Positions 47,001-58,875 of a stretch of 64,000 bases of DNA are shown here, in pieces. Position numbers and translations under genes: made by a program. How positions within the stretch are numbered: position 1 is the stretch's first letter; each line of letters opens with the position of its first letter. Origin of the DNA: Vitis vinifera (Eukaryota; Streptophyta; Magnoliopsida; Vitales; Vitaceae); contig NC_081819.1 of assembly GCF_030704535.1 (NCBI RefSeq), forward strand, positions 19,936,001-20,000,000, in the 5' to 3' direction. A model generated the notes under the pieces. The model saw only the letters and a program-made list of their open reading frames with translations, was not told the origin of the DNA and did not search any database.

Positions 47001-50000
47001 TTGCTTGATTAATGTTGATGAACTGTGACCGACTATCTTATTCCCTTTTTGAAAGAAGTGCTGCTTTCTTTCCTTTTACGTTTAATTCTCTCACCATATA
47101 GTAATAATTACTGATACTCTTTCCTCCTCGTTGTCGAACAGAATTTCCTTTTTACCTCAAGAAGTGAAGATGCTGATATGAAGCTTATTGATTTTGGTCT
47201 TTCTGACTTTATTAGACCAGGTAATGTTTAACTATACTCAATTTTTGATCTATAATTTGTCCACTATTTAACAAAATTCTTATCCTTTATAAATAACTAT
47301 ACTTGATGAATTTAGATAATGGCCTTGTATATCCATGTATCATGAAACTTTAAGGTCATTTCGGGTGTGATGAAGCTGGGCTATGGTTATATTTGACAAA
47401 AAAGCACTTTATAATTTAGTAAAAGGCCCTTGCTTGTACTAGTGCAAATAAGTAATTGAAACATACTCCGAAAGTTATCAGTTCTTCATCATACCTTACT
47501 GTTTTTGTAGTACATGTAAGCTTTTCTTCAGGAAGTTTCCTTTGGGCATTCTTCTTAAGGCAAGTTATTACAGACTTACAGTTACACTATCCCTCCAATT
47601 ACTGGCAATCCTAATTAAGTTCTGGATGATGCATTCTGCATGCCAATGATTGATCTCAACAAGTTAATAACTTCCACTAAAGCTAGCTTGTCTCTTTATC
47701 AACTTTGGTTCTAATTATCAATTCATGCATGTGCACCATCTCCAAAAGCTTATTGGAGTCATAACTTGGGTTTGTTTAGTTAGACTCAGATCGTTAAGGA
47801 GACAAGCATGGGGTCTAAGGTTGAGCATGTTTTGTTTGATTGCACCTGAACAAACCTCATGTCAAGCTGAGTATAATGTATCTGTGTGTTAATTTTTTTG
47901 CTCTTCTTTCTAGCTTATTTTAGGATTTTTTTCCAAAAAAAAAAAAGAATAATATTAAAATCTGTGAAGTGTAGCTAAATTTTGGGCTTCTTGTTTGTCA
48001 CAATTAACTTTTGCAGAACTTGTAGCAGGTTCATGATTTTTCCAACAACAAATTTGTCATATCTTCTATTTTACTATTCTATTTTGTCCTACCTGCTTAG
48101 GGAATTGTTTATTTATTTATTTGTCTATCTCTTAGGGTAAGATAGGGTGTAAATGTTGACTGTAAGCAAAAATTCTTTTGTATAAATGAGAATTCTGTAG
48201 ATGACCATGTTTAGATGGTTCTCAGATGTTCAAGAGTAGTTCATTGCAAAATGCTATGTGTATTCAAATCTGAAAAGAATTCTATAATTTTCAGCATTCC
48301 ATGCATAACAGTCATAACTCATTTTGCAGCCAGTCTGCCAGTATTCATTTCATAACTTAGCTTGTTACCTATTTCCCTCTCAAGTCAAAATGGAAATTTT
48401 CTTACCCGTTTGTTTTTCCCCCTTCCAAATATGCATATATGCAGATGAAAGACTCAATGATATTGTTGGAAGTGCATACTATGTTGCACCTGAAGTTCTC
48501 CATAGATCCTATTATCTGGAAGCAGATATTTGGAGTGTTGGCGTTATTACATATATCTTGTTATGTGGAAGCAGGCCTTTCTGGGCAAGGACAGAATCAG
48601 GAATTTTTCGTGCAGTATTAAGAGCTGATCCTAATTTTGATGATTTACCCTGGCCTACAGTCTCAGCTGAAGCCAAGGATTTTGTTAAAAGGCTATTGAA
48701 TAAGGACTACAGGAAGAGAATGACTGCCGTCCAAGCTCTGAGTAAGCACTATTTCCTGTCATTTCTGTGAATGTGTTCCGGATATTAGCTGGATGATAAT
48801 TTTTTAAATGCACTGCTGCTTTTCCTTTTTATGGTTCTTTGTTATGAGAAAAGCAACCAAGTTTAGCGGAATGAATGTCATGGACCAGTAATGGTTTTGT
48901 GAGTGAAATGATTTTGATTGATGGAGTTTTGTGAGGAAAGATCTATTTTGAATGTGTTTAGATGCTACTGCTGTCTTGTGAGTGTAATGGTCAAAGAGCC
49001 GCTTGAAATACTTAAGTGGCCATTGAAGATGGAAGCATCTCTAGCAGTAGGCGCTCCCTTTTAGGTGGTTGAATGTTTGGACTATGAGAAATTTGGTTTG
49101 AGTATTAGCTATTACTGACATTACATTGTGTATGTTATCACCAATCAGATTTCCCTTTTAGACGCCATTAATTAATTTGACTAATGAGGACAATTCTTTA
49201 ATTGCAGCTCACCCCTGGTTGCGGGATGGAAGTCATCCTATCCCTCTGGATATATTGATCTATAAGTTGGTCAAATCTTATCTTCTTGCTACACCTTTTA
49301 AACGTGCTGCACTAAAGGTATTGCCCTTGTAATATTTCACATCACTCAATGCCATTCCTATTATTTCTTTGTCTGGATGAACTTTTAGAACTTTGTAGAC
49401 ATAGACGTATCTTTATACCTTTAGTTATATTTGTTTCTGGTTCTGGTGCATTCCATAGAGAAACTTTTATGAACAACTATCAGATTTATTTGTGAAAAGC
49501 TTCAATCATATCTGATCAGAAAATAGGACTTGTGTGAAAACTGAAACATGAATATTTAAAGATTGAGGATTGTATTTCAATATGTTTTCAACAATTGATT
49601 TAGCTATTTTTCTCATGTTTTCAGGCTCTCTCAAAAGCTTTGACGGAGGATGAGCTGGTGTACCTTAGATCTCAATTCAAGCTGTTGGAACCTGGTAGAG
49701 ATGGGAGTGTGTCTTTGGATAGCTTCAAAATGGTTATTTACTGTTTCTTTTCTTTTAATTTGAGCTTTCATCCAATTGTTCATTTATGATTTGAGTATCC
49801 CATCATTCATTCTATTTTCAGGCATGACATGGTCATTTAGTTAAAGAACTAGTATAGTTTCCTTTGTTGGGGTCTTTTTTTTCCTGTCTATATAATATCA
49901 AGTTTATGGCTTACAGAAGTTAAAAAAAAATTGTAGGCCCTTGCACGGAATGCAACTGATGCCATGAAGGAATCTAGGGTTCCTGATATTCTAAATGCGG

Positions 50001-50832
50001 TACGACATCTGATATTTTTTTCTGCTAGAAATGTCATATTAACTGCTATCATTCTGGACTTCATCATGGAAGAGCTAGTTTTGATATTAGGATCTAAGTT
50101 TACCAGGATACATTTTAAATGAGATCACTAGTTCTCATCAAATCAACAACTGCAATTGCTTCACATATGATTCTTTTATCTCAGCCTTAATTATTTAAGC
50201 TAATCAATTCTATAATCTCAGGTCTTTTTCCAGTAAGTTGAAAATGAAATCAATTTTAAACTTCTTATCAGTTAGCAGTCAACTCTCTCGTCATTGCTTG
50301 CATTGAACTTAATTCTATTTGATACAAGTTCCTTTTATCTTTCTTTCTGCCTCTTATATTTTCTGTTGTTTTGTGTGCCTATTTTCATGTCCATTGACTC
50401 TGTCATCAGTCCTCAAAATTGTTGCATTGATGTTATTTCAGTTGGAACCATTGTGCTATAGAAGGATGGACTTTGAAGAGTTTTGTGCTGCAGCTATTAG
50501 CACACATCAACTGGAGGCTTTGGAAGGGTGGGAGCAGATCGCCTCTACCGCTTTTGAAATTTTCGAGCAGGAGGGGAATCGTGTCATCTCAGTTGAGGAG
50601 TTGGCTCGGGTATTTACAATTACTCCTTCAAGAAACAATTCATACGCTTGTTTTAGCATGTATGGCTTCTTACTTCTGCGATCCATTAATGCAGGAACTG
50701 AATCTGGGTCCTTCAGCTTATTCGGTCCTGAAAGAGTGGATCAGAAACTCAGACGGAAAGCTCAGTTTACTTGGATATACCAAATTTTTGCATGGTGTAA
50801 CTCATCGAAGCTCAAACACCAGACAGCATTAG
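44071..50832 (+). CDS. CDPK-related protein kinase (CRK), 11 exons, 591 aa
   Basis: Model: join(44071..44601, 46257..46387, 46731..46772, 46882..46990, 47142..47220, 48445..48741, 49208..49317, 49625..49732, 49937..49999, 50442..50609, 50695..50832). All introns are GT-AG and frame closes exactly at the TAG. The N-terminus MGQCYGK offers Gly2 for myristoylation and Cys4 for palmitoylation, and a Pro/Ser/Arg-rich variable region follows to about 135. Kinase motifs are complete: Gly-rich loop ([15 protein letters not shown]), Lys171 in LAVKII, HRDLKPEN with Asp267, DFG Asp288 and [11 protein letters not shown]. The C-terminal part corresponds to the calmodulin-like domain of CDPKs with degenerate EF-hands ([35 protein letters not shown]), as typical for CRKs, which generally do not need calcium directly. 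Expected at the plasma membrane as a Ser/Thr kinase. The length fits the family. The subfamily member cannot be named safely. Confidence 0.96.
46803..46845 (+). repeat. (CA)n-type microsatellite in a CRK intron
   Basis: Imperfect CA/CCCA run ending in ACACACACATAT. It lies 31 bp after the donor site of intron 3, which is only 109 bp long. Confidence 0.9.
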
Positions 50833-53800
50833 TTTTTAGGCTTTGAGATTTGATTCCTTAAAAATTCATGACATTCAGAAGATTTGCAGGAATATTTTTT
50901 CTTCTTTGGGGGTTGGGGTAAAGGAAAATTGTGTATACATGGATGTTAGTCAAGCCAGATGTGATCTTGTTGAGGCGAATTAAGTCAGAAGGATCTCTTT
51001 GCTCGTTCCCTGCTTTGGCAAATCTTATATTTATGTGGGTTTGAGCTCATAGTATGATTGTTTTAATCATTTCAAGAAAGACAGAAAAGAATTAACAATT
51101 GTTTCCATAATCGCTTACTGATCTCTATTAACAACTCCTAGTATTCATTGCTTATAAAATGAAAAATATCATTGTCATTCAGATACCAACGACCATTAGC
51201 AGAATCCCAAACGATGAAGGTGGAGAAGAAATCCCCAAAGATTCTATCCAGCATGGAAGCCAGAAGAAGGTTGGGACACTGCTCCCTGTTGGGTCTCTTG
51301 CTCATGCCTGCAGGTAACTCTCTTTTTGTAAATCTTGTTTCTGAAACTCTACTGAAAAGCAATGTTTCCATGACAGAGAAGGCTTCACCTTCTCTGCAGA
51401 TTGCAAAAAAGTGGAATAACATCTTCCTATGAGTTTTTTATACTGTTAAATTGAAAGTAAATCATTTAGATATTTGGTTGATATGTTGGGTTCAACTTGA
51501 ACCCAGAACCATTGGAAATGAATAAAGGAATAAACTCCCACAGTTAAATTTACATTTGGTTATATATTTGGACAAAGACTTACCGTTAATAAAGTTGTGA
51601 TTTGGATTGAATTGACTTGTCATATTAGATATGCCCATGATGATTGCTTTATCCCTAACATGGAACCCTGTATGTATGTAGCTATCTCCTGGGTCATTTC
51701 TTCTTGTTTCATCATTTCAAGCCTTGACAAAAGACCATGAATAGCGTGTCTTGCTTTTGTTACTCCACTTAATTATTTCTTGGTCTGTCTACATATTCCA
51801 CAATTATTTTTTTGAATTATCTGTCATGCATGGTGGCCTTTGGACCATAAACCAAATGCCCAAATACATTGTAACCCACATCCCCCACATTTGCCACTCA
51901 TTGGTTTAAGTTTGGTGTCTGGTGACTAAAATTACACTTCCACTAAGTGGGTCTGTCAAAATTGAATAACTAGAAATAATGTTTCAGCATGCATGTTGTC
52001 TTCTAGAAAAAGCACTTGAAAGTTATGTTTATTTTGTACAAGCTTTCCGATTTCTTCTTTTGATATGGTTGATTATGTTTTTGTTTGGCAGGTCAACGGG
52101 GTGAGATAGGATTTTAAAATCTTATCATGCAAACAGACCAAAAGGGTATGGATAAGTTATCCAGCTAAGATTTCTAATTCTGACAAACTAGAATATCCTA
52201 GCCCTATAAGGTTTTATTTTTTAGACACTATTAAAATGGGCCCTTTTGCAGACAGTAATACTAATGCCCCAAGTTCTACAAGTAGTTAGTTACATGTGAC
52301 AAAATTGACTGAGTTGGGAACCGGGTCGCACCAATTCATCCAAAGTCAAGTGGGGTTGAAGTTGGGAGAAGAACCCCTCAACTACCACACTAATCATGAT
52401 GGAGGAGGAGACACATGAATGAACATCTGCACACTTCCAGCATTTTTAAGTGGAAGGAAGCCATCAGGATCTCACCTTTTTAAGTGGCAGCCAAATTAAA
52501 AAAACACACCCCAAAATTGCAGCACAAAAAACTTTGAAAAGTTGGATGACTCTCACCCAATTGTCCCCTCTTTTTGCATAGTTTATTTTGCTTTCTTTTC
52601 TCAACAAACAAACACCAGGCAAATTAGATCTTCACGTAACAAAAAGGGCCCGGAGGCTTTCACAAACACCCCATGTTTCAACAACTCTTCTGTAGTGGGG
52701 TAGTGCTCCATGCACCATTTATTTTTAAAAAAATTAATAACGAATTATCAAGCATGTGATTATAATTTATTTTTTTTATAAAAAAAATCATCTTTATCGA
52801 TTCAATGATGAACATTTCGGTTGACTTTTTCATTGACCAGTCCTAAATCAAAATCATAGCATTCTCCTTTTTATTGTAGTGTGTAACATATATTTATATA
52901 AAAAAAGCACAATTCCATTATTGGGTTACATTTCAGTATTTTTCTTTAATTTAATTTAATTAGTTGACTTAAGAATTGGACCCATGAATGAAGTTCTATG
53001 ATGGAAACTGGTGGCAGCCCTATTTGGACTTCAACTTCCCTAGAAAAAACCGAGAACCTCGCTGAATGAATCTCATGAAAATAAAAGAGCACAATTATCT
53101 TATTATTTTTCTGGCAAACCATATAAAATCATGTACAATCTCACTCTTGTGAATAATCTAAATGAAAGTCAATCCAACACTTGGGTTTCAAAAATATAAA
53201 AAAAGTAGCTGATGACTGATTGGTGCCAAATCACTTATCAATATCCCTGTAACAACATGAATTTCATTGTTAATTTTCTTGGTCAACTATGGATGGCAGA
53301 AGGAACGATTAGTGATGTTTGTGATGGTGAGATTGAATATTCATTATTATTTTTTATATTATTTGTAAGAGAATATTAGTTGCTTTGAAATGGTTGAGAT
53401 AGTTCTCAGGTCAGCAATAAAAGGGATAGACCATTAACCAAGGGAGAAAAAACCAATGTTGACATTAAGAATATTAATCATATATTTTTTTTACTAAACT
53501 AATAAAATGAGAGTTGAGACCAGAGAAAATTATAAGGTACTGATTCAATATCATATCGAATTTTAAATCTCAATTTTTTATTTTGTTGTTAAACTTGGAG
53601 TATTGAATAAAGGTACGAATAAATAAGATTAGATTAAAAGAAATGAGACATTTCTTATATCATGATATTTTGTATTAATTAGTACTTTTGGACTAGTAGA
53701 AGTCTAGAAGAGTCCTTGAAATTGAGAAATCAAAATTTTAATTTACAAAAATGCACTTAATAATTTAAAGTGATTTAATAACTTAATTTACGTCATTAAG

Positions 53801-54737
53801 TAAATTAAATATATTTGGTAAAATAATTTAATAGTTTGATTTAAAGTAAAAAATAATTTTAAGTAATAAATAAAAATAATTAACTTATTCTTGAATCAAT
53901 ATCTTTTTTATCCTGATTTCTCTTAATTATCTTCATAATTTCTTTTGCTATTATAGAACTTTCATTGTTATTCAACCTCATTTACCTTATTTATAAATAT
54001 GAGAATTAATGATTTAAAATAAATTTTAATCTAATTTTATTAAACAAATTTAATACTTAAAGTAATATTTAAATGATAAATTTTAAGTCATTAATTTAAG
54101 TATAATTTAACGTAAATTGTTAAGTGATAAGTTTTATCACATAGCCCCAAATTTAGTAACTTGAATTAAAATTTTAACATTATCAATATTTTTTGGAATC
54201 TAAACCTTTCCTTATATTAATTTTAGGAAAACAAAAAAAAAGCAAATCATGAAAATAACAACTACTTTGTGATTAATTTTTTTTGGAAAATTAAACACTT
54301 TCAAGAAAGTGAATCCTGAAGATAATTTTTATTTTCTTAATTAAGTCATTTTTTTTTACTTGAAATAATTACCATAAAAACTCTGTGGCAGGAAAATTCA
54401 ACTTTAACAAGGAATATTCTTGATATTCCAATTTTGATTTAAAAAATTATGGATCACAAACACTAAAAGAAGAATAATTGTTCCTACAGCTTTCTTCTAT
54501 GCCTGCAAATTTAATAACTTGCCAATGAGAGAATGTAAGAAATAATAAAATCAAAATCATATAAAGATTTCATACAGTCATTCAAAATATCTTTTACATG
54601 ATTCTACTCAATATTACAGCTAGAAATTTCCTTCTCTAGAGTTTATCTCCATGCATGCATGGAAAGCTGAATAAAAACATATCACAATTCCATAGTTTTC
54701 CATCTATGGGTTTAGGGTTTCAAATCCTTCATTATTG
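50833..54737. other. CRK 3' flank and intergenic DNA
   Basis: 50833-51120 is probably the CRK 3' UTR. 51138-51432 is open on both strands for 85-95 codons with gene-like composition, including a possible donor site (CCTGCAG then GTAACT at about 51313), but no family is recognised. 51440-54737 is AT-rich with no coding signal. Confidence 0.45.
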
Positions 54738-54744
54738 TATATAA
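54738..54744 (+). promoter_or_regulatory. TATA box of the XTH-like gene
   Basis: TATATAA, 55 bp upstream of the ATG at 54793. If used, transcription would begin after the earlier in-frame ATG at 54748, which favours the downstream start. Confidence 0.5.
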
Positions 54745-54792
54745 TTAATGAGAATTAATGAGATTCTTACCGGCCAAACAACTCCAAGGAAG

Positions 54793-55761
54793 ATGGCCAA
54801 GTCTCTCTTTATTTGCTCTATCCTTCTCCTTCTTAATTCTTTCCTTTCTTTCCGATCTTCTGCAACAAACCTAGCATATTCCACGCCCTTTGATCGTTGG
54901 TTTTTCAAGGTCTTTGGGGACGAAAACATAAAATCTGTACACAATGGCACAGTGGCGAAGATCAGTCTGGATCAGAAAACTGGTTCTGAGTTTGTCTCTT
55001 CAGATATTTTCCTCCATGGATACTTCAGTGCCTCCATTAAACTACCAAGAAACCAGGACACTGCAGGAGTTGTGGTTGCGTTTTTTACCATGAATCAAGA
55101 CATATACAGCAGGAACCAGGACGAAGCGACCTTCGAGTTCCTGGGAAACGTCAAAGGCAAAGAGTGGGTGGTTCAGACCAATATTCATGGCAATACAACC
55201 ATCAGAAACAGCACCAGTAAAGGAAGAGAAGAGCGCTACACCCTCTGGTTCGACCCATCCGCAGATTTTCACAAGTACAGTATCCTCTGGACTGAAAACC
55301 ATATCATATTTTACGTTGATGATGTCCCCATAAGGTTGTTCATGAGGACAAAAGCCATAGGAAACTACTTCATCACTAGTCCAATGTATGTGTATGGCTC
55401 AATACGGGACGGGTCAGACTGGGCCACTGATGGAGGAAAACAGAAAGTGGATTACAAGTATGCTCCATTCACTGCTGCATTTTCTGAGTTAATTTTACTG
55501 GGATGTCCAGCTGACCCAATTGATCTCAAACCCTATTGCATTGACGAGGACCCATGGGAGAAGAAGGTTCCTACTGGTTTGACAAGAAAGGAAATCACCC
55601 AGATGAGGAGGTTCAGGCACAAGTTCATGACATATTCTTATTGCTTTGATAAGGAAAGGTACCCAGTTACTCCACCAGAGTGTTTTGTTGATGGCCGTGA
55701 AATGGAGCCGCCTCAAAATTTCGACCCTGTTGTGTTTGGTGGAGACCCAGTTGAGAAGTGA
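54793..55761 (+). CDS. Xyloglucan endotransglucosylase/hydrolase-like protein with altered active site, single exon
   Basis: 322 aa from the ATG at 54793, chosen because it starts a good signal peptide (MAKSLFICSILLLLNSFLSF, cleavage near residue 24). An upstream ATG at 54748 would add 15 residues before it. The GH16 fold is clear: GYFSASIKLPRNQDTAGVVV, REERYTLWFDPSADFHKYSI, HIIFYVDDVPIR, then the XET C-terminal region with four Cys (GCPAD, PYCID, SYCFD, PECFVD). Family members cut and rejoin xyloglucan in the wall. The active-site block normally reads HDEIDFEFLG or HDELDFEFLG. Here it is QDEATFEFLG at 109-118: both catalytic Glu (E111, E115) remain but the middle Asp is Thr113 and the leading His is Gln. 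N-glycosylation sites NTT and NST follow. Family genes usually have three or four exons; this one has none interrupted, suggesting a retrocopy or intron loss. Activity is doubtful. Confidence 0.9.
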   Translation: MAKSLFICSILLLLNSFLSFRSSATNLAYSTPFDRWFFKVFGDENIKSVHNGTVAKISLDQKTGSEFVSSDIFLHGYFSASIKLPRNQDTAGVVVAFFTMNQDIYSRNQDEATFEFLGNVKGKEWVVQTNIHGNTTIRNSTSKGREERYTLWFDPSADFHKYSILWTENHIIFYVDDVPIRLFMRTKAIGNYFITSPMYVYGSIRDGSDWATDGGKQKVDYKYAPFTAAFSELILLGCPADPIDLKPYCIDEDPWEKKVPTGLTRKEITQMRRFRHKFMTYSYCFDKERYPVTPPECFVDGREMEPPQNFDPVVFGGDPVEK

Positions 55762-56507
55762 AGAAGGGATTTCTACTGAGTTTTTTCTAGGGTTTTTAGG
55801 TTGATATTTGTTTAGGGCCTTGTGATTAGTAAAAGCATATAGTTAGGAAGTTTATTAGTAATAACATTCTACATTGTTTTAAGGAAATTTATAACATTGA
55901 TATTTGATCATGTGTTTGATAAGATTTGAATGCAATTAAGTATCATTGTATTACTTTGATTTTCATATGATAATATGAAGAGTTAATGTAGAAACTCTTC
56001 AACTTGATTTTTTCTTTGCAGATTGTTAATTATTGTATTTATGCATGCTATCAAGAAGAGGGGAAGCCAATGTGATTAAGGGTTCGGTCTATGATTTTAA
56101 AGAAGGGTTGAAGAAAGATACGATGGAAAGGATTATTTTATCAAATATAAGGTAGGATGATGCATGCAAAAGAAAATTAATAAAATTAATATATGGATGA
56201 AATGAAAATTAATCAAAATTCATAAAATATTAGAAAAAAATATAAATATATGATAATATAAGTATATTGAATTTGTTTTATTAATGAAAATAATATTTAT
56301 GTATAATAAAATTTATAACATTAAGATAATACTCTATATGCATTCAAAGATATAAAATAAATGATAATATATTGATATAATTATCTTATTTAAAAATTTA
56401 AATTTTGGGTTGGATCAAATTTGAAAATAAGATAATTTATTTTAAATTTTGTGTATTATAAAACTGATACAATTACTAACAAAATACCATATTTAGAAGT
56501 ATATTTA

Positions 56508-56653
56508 GAGTGCGTTTGGGAGTGATTATAGAAAGCGTTGCTAACATTTTAAACATAGGGTTTGGCATCACTATCAAATACTGGGATCACTATCAAATGA
56601 TAAAAAATTTCAAATATTAAAAATGCTTCTTAAAATTACTATCAAACGGGCTC
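56508..56653. mobile_element. Short Tourist-like MITE, 146 bp, same end type as 10399-11141
   Basis: Left GAGTGCGTTTGGGAGTGATT and right, reverse complement, GAGCCCGTTTGATAGTAATT, flanked by TTA at 56505-56507 and 56654-56656. It is likely a deletion derivative of the 743-bp family. Confidence 0.78.
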
Positions 56654-56678
56654 TTACTTTGCAATTTTGATAAAAATA

Positions 56679-56814
56679 GAATTGTGATATTGAGATCTTG
56701 GGTAGAGAGGCAGACCCATGTGACAGTCTAACAATGGAATTGTGATATTGAGACCTTGGGTAGAGAGGCAAATTTAGGATATATTGAGATATTGGGTAGA
56801 GGCAAATTTAGAAG
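56679..56814 (+). repeat. Direct repeat, 58-bp spacing, with a third partial copy
   Basis: GAATTGTGATATTGAGA begins at 56679 and 56737, each followed by CTTGGGTAGAGAGGCA. A shortened third copy (TTGAGATATTGGGTAGAGG) follows at about 56782. Confidence 0.82.
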
Positions 56815-58009
56815 ATAATAAAAAAAAATTCCAAAAACCATTGTTAAATCATTAGGAATATTTGTTTCAAAAGTGCCCCTCATTTCTTATTATATACTTT
56901 TAAGGCCACTTTTTTTCAATTATTATGAATTCATTAAAATGGTAATAATAATTGATATAGTAGAAATGAGATTTAAGATCAGAGCGATGATTCCATTCCA
57001 TGTACAATTAAAATTATTTTTGGAGAATAACTCAAACCTACCAAGAATGATAAAAATAAGAAAAAGCAAGAAAGAAAGAAAACAACTTCACAAGGTAAAA
57101 ATTAATTTCAAAATCTCTTTAAAATGTTTACAAATCAATCAAACAGATACTTATTTACTTTGGATTATTATCTCAGACTTTTGTCACTTTTCTTTCCTTA
57201 ACTCTCTCAATCAATGTGTGGCTGCTGACAAAAATATCCCCATCCCTTCCTCTTTCATCACATGCCAAACAACCAAAGAAAATAATAGGAAAATCCGAAT
57301 AAAAATTCCTATTTTAAATGAAGATATGAATGAATAAGATTTAAAAATATATGTGTGAAAAAAATAGACTCCAACCCAAAATAATAATGAGCTTTCGTAT
57401 GTGAAAATGAGTTAGTAGTTTGGTCATTGGTGTGGAAAGAGGACCTAATAAATATGTTTTCTGCAGGTTGGAACTGCCCTCCGTTTGAGGCATCGGTTGA
57501 GGGCCTAGGTGCCCTAAAATCAAGGGTCACAGCAGAAGAAGTTGTCATACGTGGGGGTCACCCACCACTGACAGTTTTGACTCTCCAAACCCTGTGTCCC
57601 CTCATCAACGACCCTTAACTTAATGCCTTTCCTAATCCTAACACTCCCAACAACCCCATTAATACTGGGCTTTCTTCACTTCAAAATCAAAAGATTCAAA
57701 ACGTTTTACGAAAGCCTCTTTGGTTTTTTGAATTACCCATCACCAAATTTAGAGGATTAAAGCAGCCCCTTCGGCCCCTCCACCCACTACTACATAAAGA
57801 GATAAAGAAAAAGCAAAGGATAACGCCAAAAAAAAAGAGAGGAAGAAAAGCATTTAATTCTCTTCATTATGGTTGCTAACAAAATAACAAAGAACACTAC
57901 AAACGCAAGCATCGTTTGGTCGTCGTCATTATCTTGATCACCATTGATTCATTGACTGATCACTTCCTAACTGAAACGAAAGGACTGCAACTCAGAAATT
58001 TACATGCTT

Positions 58010-58357
58010 TCAAACTCTAAAACAGCCACCATGGTGGTGGTGGTGGTTATGGTTCTGAGGGTGAAGAGAGTGTTCTCTGTCGATCATGCCTTGAACGTAT
58101 CGGAACTCCTCGACATGACAGGGAATGGTGATTGCCCCTTGCTGCTCAAACCCATATTCCTCTTCGGCTTCCTTAAGCAACTGCATGAAGAGAGGGTGAT
58201 TGAAGTATATTACTGGGACTATGAATCTCTGTTGCTCTTCTCCTTGCCCTACCTTGATAGCCAAACACCCCTTTGGAACATCCCTGTACTGCTTTTTCCC
58301 ATGAAGGTGAGGGAGATGCAGATGGAAGTTCAGAAGACCCTTTTCTCCGCTACCCAT
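58010..58357 (-). CDS. SAUR32-like small auxin-up RNA protein, single exon, 115 aa
   Basis: Intron-less, as is normal for SAURs. The N-terminus is His/Leu-rich (LLNFHLHLPHLHGKK). Residues about 24-95 are the SAUR domain: DVPKGCLAIKVGQGEEQQRF, IVPVIYFNHPLFMQLLKEAE, EEYGFEQQGAITIPCHVEEF. The C-terminus has a His run. The combination of VGQGEEQQRF, a GAITIPCHVEEF block and a His-rich tail is typical of the SAUR32 clade. SAURs inhibit PP2C-D phosphatases and so raise plasma-membrane proton pump activity and cell expansion. For this clade the role is inferred. The gene sits behind a TATA box and a G-box-rich promoter. Confidence 0.95.
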   Translation of the reverse strand: MGSGEKGLLNFHLHLPHLHGKKQYRDVPKGCLAIKVGQGEEQQRFIVPVIYFNHPLFMQLLKEAEEEYGFEQQGAITIPCHVEEFRYVQGMIDREHSLHPQNHNHHHHHGGCFRV

Positions 58358-58651
58358 CTCTGCAAAACCTAAAACTGCAACAAGAAGTCAACAACAGACG
58401 CACAAAACCCTAAACCCTTAACTTTCTCTGCTGTTTTCCAGAGAAAATTTTACAAGAGATAAGAAGCTCAGAAACCCTGGAAGCTTGGTCATGGTTGATC
58501 AACTCCTCCCACACACACAACCAACACATGTAAGAACCAGAAAAAAGACTAGATATAGAGAGAGAGAATTCAAGGAAAAAAAAATGAAAAAGAAAAAGAT
58601 AAAAATTAAAAAAATTGAAAAAGCCCAAGAAAATCCAACAGAACTGGCGGG

Positions 58652-58659
58652 TTTTTATA
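58652..58659 (-). promoter_or_regulatory. TATA box of the SAUR32-like gene
   Basis: TATAAAAA on the minus strand, about 295 bp upstream of the start codon. Confidence 0.55.
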
Positions 58660-58689
58660 AGGTGTATCGCTAGGGCGCTCCCGATTTGT

Positions 58690-58875
58690 ACACGTAAAGT
58701 GTCGGGCAGAGCACGTGGACGGTCACTGGTGCCTGGTGGGACACGTGGCGCATCTTGGGGACGTGAATCATGAGATCGCCGACAGTGATGTGTCATCTAG
58801 AGGTGGACATTTGGGTGGACAGCCAATAGCAGGTCTGGAACATGTCCAAGTGGACATCAACATGCCACGTCAGCG
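58690..58875 (-). promoter_or_regulatory. ACGT/G-box cluster with a TGTCGG auxin-response-type site
   Basis: Within 190 bp upstream of the SAUR TATA box: TACACGTAAA (about 58690), TGTCGG (58700-58705), perfect G-boxes CACGTG at 58712 and 58742, GGACGTGA (about 58759) and CCACGTCAGC (about 58864). TGTCGG is a high-affinity ARF site. CACGTG and ACGT cores are bound by PIF, BZR, MYC and bZIP factors. Sites are read from the sequence; use by a given factor is inference. Confidence 0.55.

Larger units (their letters stand above)
55762..58009. other. Intergenic region between XTH-like and SAUR genes
   Basis: It contains a 146-bp MITE (56508-56653), a 58-bp direct repeat (56679-56814) and AT-rich DNA. 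A 154-codon frame at 56873-57337 is Lys/Ile/Asn-rich with no family match and looks like chance. 57400-57620 is more GC-rich but not recognisable. The SAUR 3' UTR probably occupies the right end. Confidence 0.45.

Noticed and set aside
54748-54792. Upstream ATG for the XTH-like gene
   Set aside because: It lies 4 bp after a TATA box and would place charged residues ahead of a clear signal peptide. The ATG at 54793 is preferred.
56873-57337. Plus-strand 154-codon frame
   Set aside because: Composition is Lys/Ile/Asn as expected from AT-rich DNA, without any motif or neighbour support.
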